Below are positions 35,901 through 46,540 of a stretch of DNA of 64,000 bases, in pieces. The position numbers and the translations under genes are program-made. Source of the DNA: Erythroxylum novogranatense (Eukaryota > Streptophyta > Magnoliopsida > Malpighiales > Erythroxylaceae); contig CM057224.1 in assembly GCA_029891385.1 (NCBI GenBank), positions 8,928,001 to 8,992,000 of the forward strand, in the 5' to 3' direction. Numbering within the stretch: the stretch's first letter is position 1; each line of letters opens with the position of its first letter. A model generated the notes under the pieces. That model saw only the letters and a list, made by a program, of their open reading frames with translations, was not told where the DNA came from and searched no databases.

Positions 35901-37895
35901 TAAACTTGTAACGCCTAGAACTTGTCTATGGAATCACCATTCTTGTGAGAAATATTCTTGGTGTGAAGTTAAGGAAGACTTGTGTTGCCTTTTGTCCATA
36001 CAAGAATACACATGACTTGATGGATATATAGTACATATTCATTTGAATGTATCACTCAAACAAAACACTTTGATCAGATGAAGTAATTACAAGTTTCATG
36101 ATCAATGTTTCTGATCCATACACCAAAGTGTTTATGTTAACTTTTGTAACCAAACCAGAAAAGAAAATGGATACAGACAATAACATGCATCCACGCTCTC
36201 TCTCTCTCTTTTGTATAAAAGCAGACATGACATAAGACAAGAACACACAGGAAAGAAAGAAATGAAGATGTAACTTAAAGGGATAAAGATGGACTTACCA
36301 GGGCCATGGTTGTTCTGTAACAGTGGAACTTCTAAAGGAATCCCCTTTTTGGAGAAATGCATTTTGAACAAGATGATAATGATGATCAAATGGGGTCATG
36401 ATGATTTTGATTATGATGCTAAAAAGGAGAAGATGAAGTCTCAAAAACTTTCATTTTGGTATTCAGGACGTGTTTGAAGAAGTTCCCTTCAGTTTTCCAA
36501 ACCCCAAAACGCTTGTAATAGCAGACCCTTTTCTCTTTTAAACTGAGAAGTTTTAGGACATCTGTAGGTTTCATGCCAGTAATCCAAGCAACATTAGCTT
36601 GTGGTAATGCAGGACTTTAGTTCACTTTGACCGGTAGATCCATGCATGTTAGTGTCTGGTTTACGGGTTCAGCAGGTTAATTGGCAATGGAGGACCAACC
36701 AAACGTTCGAAGCAGAAAGGTCAGATTTTTGTTAGACAAACCAACCTTTCTTTGCCACACTCTCCAATTAGTTTGTCCGTGCAATTGAACTGCCTACCAG
36801 CCAAAGGACAAATCTGCCATTTTAGCACATCTGTGTTCGTTAGTAATTGAGAGCTTGTCTCAACTGTCCCACTCCACAGTTCTTGGGTACTCTTGGGGAA
36901 GGCCAGAGATGCCAACTTTATTACCTCAAGAGAACGACAAAATCAATGCCTTGACTGGGTATGCTTCCATGTCTCTAGATCTAAAACCTTAATCTTTCAA
37001 AACCACAAGTACGTTGCAAGCCTTTAAATGATTAACCAAATAATTATTGAAAAGGAGCATGAGATGGATATTAAAGAGTATTTTTAATCATTTGATAGAT
37101 TCTTACTTGCAGTTCATGTCTAAAAAAACGCGCTGAAATTTTGTTCTGACTGGCGTTTTTTTAGCTAGCATCACACACCTCATGTGGATCTAACTTTCAA
37201 CAGCGTAGAACACGTTATGAGAGATGTTGAAGGGGGCTGGTTGCTCCGTTATATGCGTGCTAGTGGGGCGCAATTTCGGAAGATGATAGGCTTCACTCAC
37301 GGGAAGAATAAAAGTTCCATTTTTTTTAGTTCAAAGAAGACGCCTCCAACTACTTAGGGAACCTACTCTTCTTTGGTTTAAGAATTGGTTGACGAACAAG
37401 AATCATCTATTGCCTCCACTTCAAGTAGAAGTGTCAGCTTACAAGGTTGTCATGCTTTCACCAAATTCAACTTGTAAAGAATCTGGCAACAAATCTTTTT
37501 TTGGCAAGTTACGAAATTTCAAAGCTTTGAAGCTGTGAACAGCATCTGAAACTCTGGTTTTTATGGGAGTTACACTAAGTGAGAGGAGAAAGATAGTATG
37601 AACTTAGAAATCCTTGGACCTTTGTTTGGTTTGGACACTATTGTCGTGGTCTTAGGTTGAACTCATCTTAACTGACCACAAAGTTGGTACGTGTAACAAC
37701 TAACGAAGGCCAACACAAATCGAAAAATGGTTCCGAACCACTCGAAAATTTCCAAACTTTCCTTTTCTCTGATTCTCTCTCACCCTTCCTCATGGTTCAC
37801 TCGCTTTTGCCCTCCTAAAATCTCTACTCTTTTAATTCTCCCCCCCAAAAAAAAACTCTACTCTCTTGCCTAATCTGTGTCCCTCGTTTTAGGCA
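35901..37895. other. Intergenic and upstream region of the hydrolase gene
   Basis: No supported gene. A minus-strand stretch at about 36300-36389 ends at a clean donor (CCCTG|GTAAGT, 36292-36302) and could be a short exon, but no partner is evident. A (TC)n tract lies near 36195-36212. The last ~150 bases before 37896 are CT-rich, as in many plant leaders, with a short A run at 37848. Confidence 0.5.
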
Positions 37896-38478
37896 ATGGC
37901 GAGTTTGAGTTCTCCGTTACCCCTAACGAAACCAGAAACCACATCACTATTCTTTAAAGGAAGAAAGAGCAGAATTGGTGTAGCGTCACACCCACCTAGC
38001 CATTATAGCAAATCCCCTGTTCATTCTCTTAGATTTCCTCATTCAAGTCCAAAGTTTACAGCTGTGAAGTCGAGTAGATTCTTTGTGCGTTCATTTTCAA
38101 ATGATTTTTCAACCGATAATCAGAGTGACGTTAAGCAAAATACTCCCAACGCTGCAGACTACGAACCGCTAGTCAAAAACAGGTATTTTTCTTAGTAGTT
38201 TATTGATAAAGATCCTGAATTTATTCGAAAAGTTCTCATTGTTGATGAATCTCTTTTCCTTTGCTTACGGAAATTTTTGCTAATCAGAGCTGACGTTATT
38301 GCCTTTTCCAAGAAATGAAGTGATGAACTTAAGTTTTGCATTGATCATGCCGTAAATGTGGCCATCTTTCTGTTGCAGTACATGGAACTGGAAAGGTTAT
38401 TCCATTCGTTATCAGTATTCTGGCAGCAGTGGTCCTGCTCTAGTTTTGGTTCATGGTTTTGGAGCAAACTGTAGACAT
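37896..38478 (+). pseudogene. CLD1: CLD1-like plastid alpha/beta-hydrolase, truncated in exon 2
   Basis: Exon 1 (37896-38182) encodes MASLSSPLPLTKPETTSLFF and a Ser/Lys/Arg-rich, acid-poor stretch typical of a chloroplast transit peptide, ending EPLVKN. It joins in frame to exon 2 at 38379 (AG|T) with STWNWKGYSIRYQYSGSSGP, then ALVLVHGFGAN, the oxyanion-hole strand of the fold. This order matches the plant group of the chlorophyll dephytylase CLD1 (Arabidopsis At5g38520), which removes phytol from chlorophyll. Homology ends at CRH near 38478, in mid-exon, where repeat DNA begins. Nucleophile, acid and histidine regions are missing, and I do not find them elsewhere in the window. The gene is therefore disrupted or its remainder lies beyond 64 kb. 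Confidence 0.75.
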
Positions 38479-38800
38479 AATATAGTTGTATAGTTAGCTG
38501 TTAGTTATTAAGCTCTGTTTAGCTCTGTTTTCGTTAAGTATATATACTAAGAGCGAATGGGATGGACGACCATGCAATCCATCCCATTCGTTCATTTAAT
38601 CTGATTACTATATTGATCGGATCCGCTTCGTCATTTAATCCAAATGATTTACATTTTCAACTTTTCGTACGTAATCGACTACTATATTCATCGGATCTCC
38701 TTCTTCGTCCATTTATTTAATCCGCATCGTTTATTGAATGTTGTTTCTTGTAGCGATATCACGCAATCTTGACACAATCTTCAATCTTGACGCAATCTTC
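38479..38800. mobile_element. Left edge of the repeat block inserted in the hydrolase gene
   Basis: It starts AATATAGTTGTATAGTTAGC and soon shows LTR-like composition (GTTAGTTATTAAGCTCTGTT, then a TATA-like TAAGTATATATAC at 38535). No TSD or terminal motif could be fixed. It may be an LTR remnant or the edge of the Helitron-related block. Confidence 0.4.
38554..38590. repeat. Perfect 13-bp hairpin, copy 1
   Basis: CGAATGGGATGGA (38554-38566) pairs with TCCATCCCATTCG (38578-38590) around an 11-base loop. A diverged copy at 40115-40150 keeps the same left stem and loop after the same TATATAT(A/T)NTAAGAG lead-in. Confidence 0.85.
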
Positions 38801-39180
38801 ATTGTAATATTTTGTCGCGACCGCCGCAGACGACGCCCAACGCCCGCCTACAACGCTTATATGTGTTCATATCTCTTCATTCATGTTGTGTCCTTTCTCT
38901 CTTTGTTTTTCCTTCACCTGCGTTCTCCGCTTTCTCCATTTGTTGTTGTCGAAAGAGTATCGATGGTTTCCTCCGTTCGTGTTGTCGTATTTGTTGTTGT
39001 CGAAAAGAGTATCGATGGTTTCCTCTATTCGTTGTCTCTATTTGTTGTTGTTATTGATTGGTGAACATCGATACTCTTTCGCAGAACAATAATGGCGATG
39101 ACCACGATGATTATCACGAGAGATAAGAGAAGATGAGAGCTCGCGTAAAGAAGATTTACAAATTTACGGCTTCCGGTTGG
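38801..39180. repeat. Diverged direct and inverted repeats
   Basis: TTGTTGTCGAAAGAGTATCG (38941) recurs at 38992 with an extra A, and an inverted piece (AACATCGATACTCTTTCG) follows at 39062. No coding content. Overlapping CT/GT-rich frames are artefacts of composition. Confidence 0.7.
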
Positions 39181-39412
39181 TCTTAGGTTTCGCCGTGTTA
39201 CTTGTAAATCTTCTTAACGTTTTCTTATCTCTCTTATCTCTCGTGTTTGCTATCGTGGTTGTCATACCGTTGTTTTCGTTCTTGTGGATTGTTATTCTTT
39301 GTCGAAAGAGTTGCTTCATGTTGCTTTTGTCCTTTGTTACTTGTAAATCTTCTTTTAGGATTTTTTTTGTTTGTCTGATAGTTTCAGTATTTGGCTATTT
39401 TTCTTTGTAGTC

Positions 39413-40050
39413 GAGACTTGGATATGAGGATATTTATCGATATTGTAACCATAAATTGCAAAAGTCGCTACTTCACCGCCAGGCGTAGTCTTGAACATAA
39501 GGTTTTTTTTGTTTGTACAGATGGTTTAGTATTTGGCTATTTTTTTTGTAGTGCGGACTTGGATATGAGGATATTTATCGGATATTGTAGCTTCATAAAT
39601 TGCAAAGTCGCTACTTCACCAGAAGGCGTAGTCTGTAGCATAAGGTTGTTTAAGGTTTTCACCAACCGCGTCGGAGGTTGTGGTGTGTCTGAGATGTTTT
39701 CGAGGGCTACAAATGACTTGGATATGAGGAGATTTTCATGTTGCCATCTCGTAACACGGATGGCTCGAATAAAGAATGCGTGGTGAGACTTACGAAAAAG
39801 AGTGCCCCAAACGCAGAAGGCGTAGTCCGACTTGACTATGAGGAGATTTATCATAAATTGCAAAGTCATTACTTCACCACCATCATCCTCTTTCCTTGTA
39901 CATATATTTTCTCATGTCGTAAACGAACTCCTCTGTGAAAATAGAAGTTTTACGATTATCACGTGAATCATCTGCTTTAATCGAAAATGGATCGTTCAAC
40001 AAAGAAGTCATGAGTGCGAGACTTGGATATGAAAGCGATTCATCGTCGAT
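39413..40050. repeat. Degenerate ~144-bp tandem repeats
   Basis: The phrase GACTTGGATATGAGGATATT begins units at 39413 and 39557, with shorter relatives near 39715, 39830 and 40020. TTGCAAAGTCGCTACTTCACC and GGCGTAGTC follow in each full unit. Single-base indels separate the copies. No product is recognised. Confidence 0.75.
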
Positions 40051-40314
40051 CTTTGTCCATATAACTACGAAGGTCGCAGCTTTGAAAAGTTTTATTACGT
40101 ATATATATTAAGAGCGAATGGGATGGACGAGCATGCAATCTATCCCATTAAGTTTTATGTCTTAGTTTGATTCTTTTTAACTTTTTCTCTTTATGTCTTA
40201 CTTGATGTGCTTTTCACTTTTCAATATCTCACTTTGATCGTTTCACCTGATCGTCTCGCTCAATTCGGAGGTTATTTGCTTTGCTTTCCATCGTCGCTTT
40301 TCTCACCTCTAATG

Positions 40315-40930
40315 CACGAAGTGTAAAATATAACCGAGTTGAAAAAGTAGACGAAGTTTTAATATAACCGAGTTGAAAAAGTAGACGAAGTTTAAAATAT
40401 AACCGGAGTTGAAAAAGTTGACGAAGTTAACAATCCAGACGGAGAATACAAAAGTGAGGTGAAGACATAAAGATGCATTTAAAAGCAGATTTATCGAAGA
40501 AAAGCAGGGCAAAGCCTGGCGGCATTTAATCAAAGCGAGACGGGTTTTAACTTTTCAATATCTTACTTTCATTGTTTCACTTCTATGGTCTCGCTTAATT
40601 GAGAGGTGATTTGCTTCTTCTATCGTCTGCTTCTTAATTGGAGGTGATTTGCTTTGCTTTGCTTTCAATCGTCGCTTTTCTCACCTCTAATGAGACGAAG
40701 AAGGAAAAAGCAGCGAAGTTAAAAATCGTTGCGATTGAAAAGTTGGCGAAGTTCTAAATATAGACGGACTTGAAAAAGTAGACGAACTTAAAATCGATGG
40801 ACTTGAAAAAGTTTGAAGTTAAAAATATAAAGGGGTTGAAAAAGTATACCAAGTTAACAATACACACGGAGAATACAAAAGTCAGACGAAGACATAAAGA
40901 CAGATGAAAAGCAGACGATACGAACAATAA
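40315..40930 (-). repeat. AAGTAGACGAAGTT minisatellite and AAGTGAGACGAAG relatives
   Basis: Units of about 17-35 bp of the type GAAAAAGTAGACGAAGTTNA recur at 40325-40455 and 40690-40870. They alternate with ATATAGACGGAGTT words. The complement of the unit is the CTTTTNAACTTCGTCTG type found in plus orientation beyond the Helitron genes. Confidence 0.8.
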
Positions 40931-41103
40931 CAGACCATAAGTTCAAAGCTTTGCAATTTATATTTTTCTCAAGATAATATCGATACACAAGTGAAAAATC
41001 TCATATAGAAAGTAAGTAACTAATTTTACCTTGTCCTCTGCAAGTACTTTAAAGACATGTTTTGGACCCCATAATCTACTACGTGTGTATTGGGATGGGA
41101 GTT

Positions 41104-42340
41104 GAGAAAGTAGACGAAGTTCAAAATCGATGGATTGAAAAAGTAGACGAAGTCTTAAATATAGACGGAGTTTAAAAAGTTGACGAAGTTTAAAATATAA
41201 ACGGAGTTCAAAAAGTAGACGAAGTTAACAATACTGATTTGAGTATACAAAAGTGAGACGAAGACATAAAGATGCATTTAAAAGGTAGACGTGCGAACAA
41301 AAACAGACGATGTAATCTGTTTTCATTAACTCATGCATTTGTACATCTAGATATACAACTCTCATGAAGACTGAAAAATGAGATTCGGCCTCTAACTATG
41401 CCCAAAACACTTGACTAACGCTCCACTTATCTTCGATGAAAATCACTGAAGGAAAATCACCAAACGAAAATCAATTTGAAGAAAATCATTGAAAAAAATT
41501 CAGTGAAGGAAAATCATTGAAACAAAATCATTGAATCAAAATCAGTGAACCGAAAATCATTTGAAACAAAAATCAGTGAACCAGAAAATCATTGAAACAA
41601 AAATCAGTGAAGCGAAAACCATTGAAGCAAAAAATCAGTGAAGGAAAATCGGTGAAACAAAAAAAAGTGAAGCGAAAATCAATCGAAGCAAAAATCATTG
41701 AAGCAAAAATCAGTGAAGGAAAATCATTGAAGCGAAAACCAATTGAAATAAAATCGGTGAAATAAAATCATTTGAAAGAAAAGCAAATCGTCATAGATCG
41801 GTGTTTTCAGGATAACTTGAGCTATAGAGCTCCAAATGACCCGATTCTTGAAGCATTGGATTCCTAACATATTTCTTTATCTTCTAAACCTCTCAAGTCA
41901 TCCACTCCACTCTCAACATGCTATAATCTCACTTAAACTTACATCATCCATCTACCCACATGAATTCCAAAATAATGCTAACTTAACTTACTTAATCAAT
42001 CTAATCATGCTTAATTTTAAAAAAAATATTTTGGGCCTGACACTTTTCTTGAATTCTTTATTCTTTTCGTCTTCTTTATTTCGTACGTCACTGCATGGCT
42101 GAACATATGCGTCTTTTATGTCTAAATTTCTCTAGACAATGCTACTACCAGATGGGTGGACAAGCAGTTGAACACGAAGGTTATAAATAAGAGTCGAAGT
42201 CAACATATTATTTATGCTTTCGCATTCTCCGTCTTTTTTTGTTCGTTTGTTTTTCATTCAAATCATATATGTCAAGTCATTTTACTTAACATACGATTCA
42301 ATAGGTTAAAATCGCATAGATTTTTTCTCTCGCGTAGATT
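41104..42340. repeat. 1.24-kb tandem unit, copy A
   Basis: Repeated as 42341-43587. It contains AAGTAGACGAAG minisatellite DNA and a unique stretch from TAATCTGTTTTCATTAACTC. A 14-17-bp AAAATCANTGAAGC minisatellite at 41437-41785 and a second unique stretch to 42340 follow. No coding function is seen. The frame at 41836-42102 is repeated in copy B only because the DNA is duplicated. Confidence 0.9.
41437..41785. repeat. AAAATCANTGAAGC minisatellite A
   Basis: About 20 units of 14-17 bp. The core AAAATC...GAA is fixed, while the two to four bases between are highly variable (CATT, CAGT, CACT, CGGT, CAATC, CATTT). Confidence 0.9.
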
Positions 42341-43587
42341 GAGAAGTAGACAAAGTTCAAAATCGATGGATTGAAAAAGTAGACGAAGTCTTAAATATAG
42401 ACGGAGTTTAAAAAGTTGACGAAGTTTAAAATATAAACGGAGTTCAAAAAGTAGACGAAGTTAACAATCTGAATGAGTATACAAAAGTGAGACGAAGACA
42501 TAAAGGATGATTTAAAAGCGAATATTGCGAACAAAAGCAGACGATGTAATCTGTTTTCATTAACTCATGCATTTGTACATCTAGATATACAACTCTCATG
42601 AAGACTGAAAAATGAGATTCGGCCTCTAACTATGCCCAAAACACTTGACTAACGTCTCCACTTATATCGATGTAAAATCACTGAAGGAAAATCACCAAAC
42701 GAAAATCGGTGAAAGAAAATCAATCGAAGCGAAAATCGGTGAAAAAAATTCAGTGAAGGAAAATCACTGAAACAAAAATCAATTGAATCAAAATCACTGA
42801 ACCGAAAATCACTGAAACAAAAATCAGTGAACCGAAAATCATTGAAACAAAAATCAGTGAAGCGAAAACCGGTGAAGCAAAAATCACCAAGGAAAATCAT
42901 TTGAAACAAAAAAAAATTGAAGCGAAAATCAATCGAAGCAAAAATCAGTGAAGCAAAATCATTTGAAGGAAAATCATTTGAAGCGAAAACCAAATGAAGC
43001 GAAAATCATTGAAATAAAATCAATTTGAAAGAAAACGATCGTGCATAGATCGGTGTTTTCGGGATAACTTGAGCTATAGAGCTCCAAATGACCCGATTCT
43101 TGAAGCATTGGATTCTAACATATTTCTTTATCTTCTAAACCTCTCAAGTCATCCACTCCACTCTCAACATGCTATAATCTCACTTAAACTTACATCATCC
43201 ATCTACCCACATGAATTCCAAAATAATGCTAACTTAACTTACTTAATCAATCTAATCATGCTTAATTTTAAAAAATATTTTGGGCTGACACTTTTCTTGA
43301 ATTCTTTATTCTTTTCGTCTTCTTTATTTCAGACGTCATCGCATGGCTGAACATATCGTCTTTTATGTCTAAATTTCTCGAGATAATGCTACTACAGATG
43401 GGTGGACAAGCGTTGAACACGAAGGTTATAAATAAGAGTCAAGTCAACATATTATTTATGCTTTCGCATTCTCCGTCTTTTTTGTTCGTTTGTTTTCATT
43501 CAAATCATATATGTCAAGTCGCTTTTACTTAACATGCGATTCAATAGGTTAAAATCTGCATAGATTTTTTCTCTCACGTAGATTGAG
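42341..43587. repeat. 1.24-kb tandem unit, copy B
   Basis: Near-identical to copy A. In the non-minisatellite parts most differences are single-base gains or losses (for example GGATTCCTAAC against GGATTCTAAC, GGGCCTGAC against GGGCTGAC, ACCAGATG against ACAGATG). The copy ends at GTAGATTGAG, as copy A does. Confidence 0.9.
42664..43040. repeat. AAAATCANTGAAGC minisatellite B
   Basis: Counterpart of the array at 41437-41785. Unit-by-unit order of the variable bases differs between the arrays, although the flanks are almost the same. Confidence 0.9.
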
Positions 43588-46050
43588 TTTTCAATTAATA
43601 GGTACAATCTTCTAGCCGCTATAATAATGTCAAACATCATCAATAGCGTGTTGCGAAGTAAACCGAACACGATTCACGCTTCAATTCATACGTGATAAGA
43701 CTTCTCGACACCGTCATATTGATTTATTTGTGGCAAGGAAATACACCGTAACCCCAAAATGTATGAATGACTCTCGTAAGCTGTTTTCTTCTGCAATAAT
43801 CTTCTAACCGGTATGATAATGTCGATTCGCCAAATACCAATAACGTATTCCACAAGTATGCAAAATGAGGATTTGCAAAGAGAAGAGGACCGTAACACGA
43901 TTGACGTTTCAATTCATAGGTGATAGATTTCTTACCGCTACTTACGGCGAGTTTACCTTCTACAATTATTTTATGTTTTCGCAAGAGGAAGACGACTGTA
44001 AGCGTAGATTGCTTAATTGTTGACACAACAGTTTGACATCTGTATTTCTTCTATGCAATAATCTTCTAACCGGTATGATAATGTCAATTCTCGCCAAATA
44101 CCAATCACGTATTCCGAGTAAGCAAAATCGGATCGCAAAGAGAAGAGGACCATAATGTAGATTGACGATTCAATTCATAGGTGAAAGATTTCTTACCGCT
44201 ACTCCCGACAGTTGACCTTCTACAATTATTTTACGTTTTTCGCAAGAGGAAGACGACCATAGAGATTGCTTGATTCTTGACGAACATGTTATTCAATCGA
44301 GTTATGTAACTAACTCAAACCGATTCGTAATTCACACGTGCTTTGGTTTCGTCTGTTTTGCATCGTCTGCTTTTCTCGCCGTCTACTTTTGCACAACTTT
44401 AAATGCCCGCTTTTGCTTCCATCTCGCTTTTGAACTTGTGTTTGCTTTTCAACTTCCGCCTTGTTTTCATCGTCTCCTTTATCATAATTATTTGTACTTC
44501 ATCGAAATCATTTATGTTAAGTCGTTTTGACTTAACAATCTCCTCCTTTTAACCGCAGAGATTTCTTCATCGGGTAGATTGACGTTGAATTAATAGGTAA
44601 TGTCAAACACTTCCAATAGCGTATTGTGAAGTAAACACGTAGGGTAGATTAAGAAGACACCTTTTCTTGTATGGAATAATGTTCTAACGGTATAATAATG
44701 TCGATTCTCGCCAAAACGTATTGAAGAAGTAAGCAAACATGTAATGTAATTAGAAGAAGAGCACCAGAGTAGAGATCGACGTTTCAATTCATGGTGATAA
44801 AATTATTATACACGCCCTACTAAGGACAGTTGACCTTCTACAATTATTTTCTCTTCTTCTGAAATTACTATCATTGTTTTCCTTTACTTTTCTTCGTGGC
44901 AGGTTCACCTTCTACGATCATTTGCTCTTCTTTCGAAGCTCGGCTTTTTGCATCCCTTTATCAATCAATCATTCAAGGGCCATTTATTTGGCATCAAAAT
45001 AACTTAGAACGAAATTTTATCTGTCGCACGCACACGGTTACTCCCAAAATGTATGAATCATTTTCACATCTCTTTGTCTTATATCCAATAATCTTCTAAC
45101 TGCTATGATAATCTCGATTCCAGCCAAATGCCAATAACCTATTCCAGAAATAAGCAAAATGAGGACTACAAAGACAAGAAGAGGACCATAACAGAGATTG
45201 ACGTTTCAATTCATAGGTCATAAACTGATTCGTAATTCACACGTGGTTTGCTTTCGTCTGCTTTTGACCGTCTGCTTTTACTCCGGTCTACTTTTGCACA
45301 ACTTTCGTCTGCTTTTGCTTCCGTCCGGTTTTGCTTCCATCGCTTTTCAACTTGTGTTTGCTTTTGAACTTCCGCCTTGTTTTCATCGTCTCCTTTTCAT
45401 CATTATTTGTACTTCATCGAAATCATTGATGTCAAGTTGTTTTGACTTAACAATCTCTTCCTTTTAAGCCGCGAAGTTTCTTGTGTCGGTGGATTGACGT
45501 TTCAATTAATACGTATAATGTCAAACACTGCCAGCAGCGTATTGCAGAAGTAAACGCCAGAACAGAGATTAACGTTTTAATTCATAGGTCAGACCGTCAT
45601 AATTTTTTACTTGTGGCAAGGAAAGACACAGAACGCTTAAAATGTTTGAACCGGAAGACGTGCTTTTCTTGTATGGAATAATCTTCTAACTAGTATAATA
45701 ATGTCGATTCCCGCCAAAACATATTGTAGAAGTAAGCAAACATGAGCGTAATTAGAAGAAGAGCACCACAGAGAGATCGACGCTTCAATTCATAGGTGAT
45801 AAAATTATTATACACGTGCTACTCGGGACAGTTGACCTTCTACAATTATTTTCTTCTTCGAAATTACTATCGTTGTTTGCCTTTACGCTTCTTCCCGATG
45901 TGTCTTCTACAATCATTTCCTTTTCTTGAAGCTTGCCTTTTTGCATCCCTTTGTCAATCAATCATTCAAGAGCAATTTCTTTGGCATCAAAATAACTTAG
46001 AACGATATTTGATCTGTCGTCCGCACTCCACCGCTGACACCTTTATATTC
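43588..46050. repeat. Interleaved repeat blocks left of the Helitron genes
   Basis: A block with AATCTTCTAACCGGTATGATAA, then CGTTTCAATTCATAGGTGA, then CTTCTACAATTATTTT occurs at about 43796, 44056, 44685, 45090 and 45680 and again at 56990 and 57640. A CTGCTTTTGCTTCCGTCCG-type array lies at 44340-44470 and 45240-45380. The unit order suggests several rounds of local duplication. No genuine gene is present. Confidence 0.75.
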
Positions 46051-46540
46051 TAACTTCTTACCTGTTCTCCTCTCTTAATCCTTAAACCAAATCTATCCCA
46101 ACCGCTGAAACATTTTCTCCACCCAAACTTTACTTCTCTCAACTACCCTCTTCTTTTAGTTATCAAATTCACCGTTCTAGATTCTAACTGCATTTATACT
46201 CCATTTTTTTCAGTTCCCGTGCTTATTCTCTGCTGCATTCTTGGAGTACTAAGGTATATATGTTTAGGTAAAATAAATTTTGAGTCAAAATTCTGCTGTT
46301 GTTATTTATTAACCTGAATAGAGCATATTCTCCTTTCTACGTTGTGGCTGCATGTATACTCTATTTTTTGTAGTTAAATTAAATAATTTTTTTTATATAA
46401 ATTCTGCTTTAGTTGTTTAAATGGTTTGTATTCATGTTTGCTCGACATATTGTTTATTAGGTCATAAACATAATGTTTATTTATTAATGTTCACTTGATG
46501 ATATCAAGATCATGAATGGATAGATCAAGGACGTTTATAT
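46051..46540 (+). promoter_or_regulatory. Probable leader/intron region of the Helitron gene
   Basis: A CT-rich stretch at 46070-46210 followed by AT-rich, intron-like DNA. It is placed here only because it directly precedes the Helitron coding remnant. Confidence 0.35.

Noticed and set aside
36132..36389. Minus-strand frame ending at a clean GTAAGT donor
   Set aside because: Single short stretch without a partner exon or recognisable domain. Mentioned in the intergenic note only.
42649..42993. Minus-strand frame with repeated NDF/SDFRF-like residues
   Set aside because: Pure product of reading the minisatellite. The frame depends on unit length and is broken in the sister copy.
41437..43040. 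Regular repeat-with-variable-slot array that looks superficially CRISPR-like
   Set aside because: Units are 14-17 bp with 2-4 variable bases, in plant nuclear repeat DNA. There are no ~30-bp repeats, spacers or cas genes.
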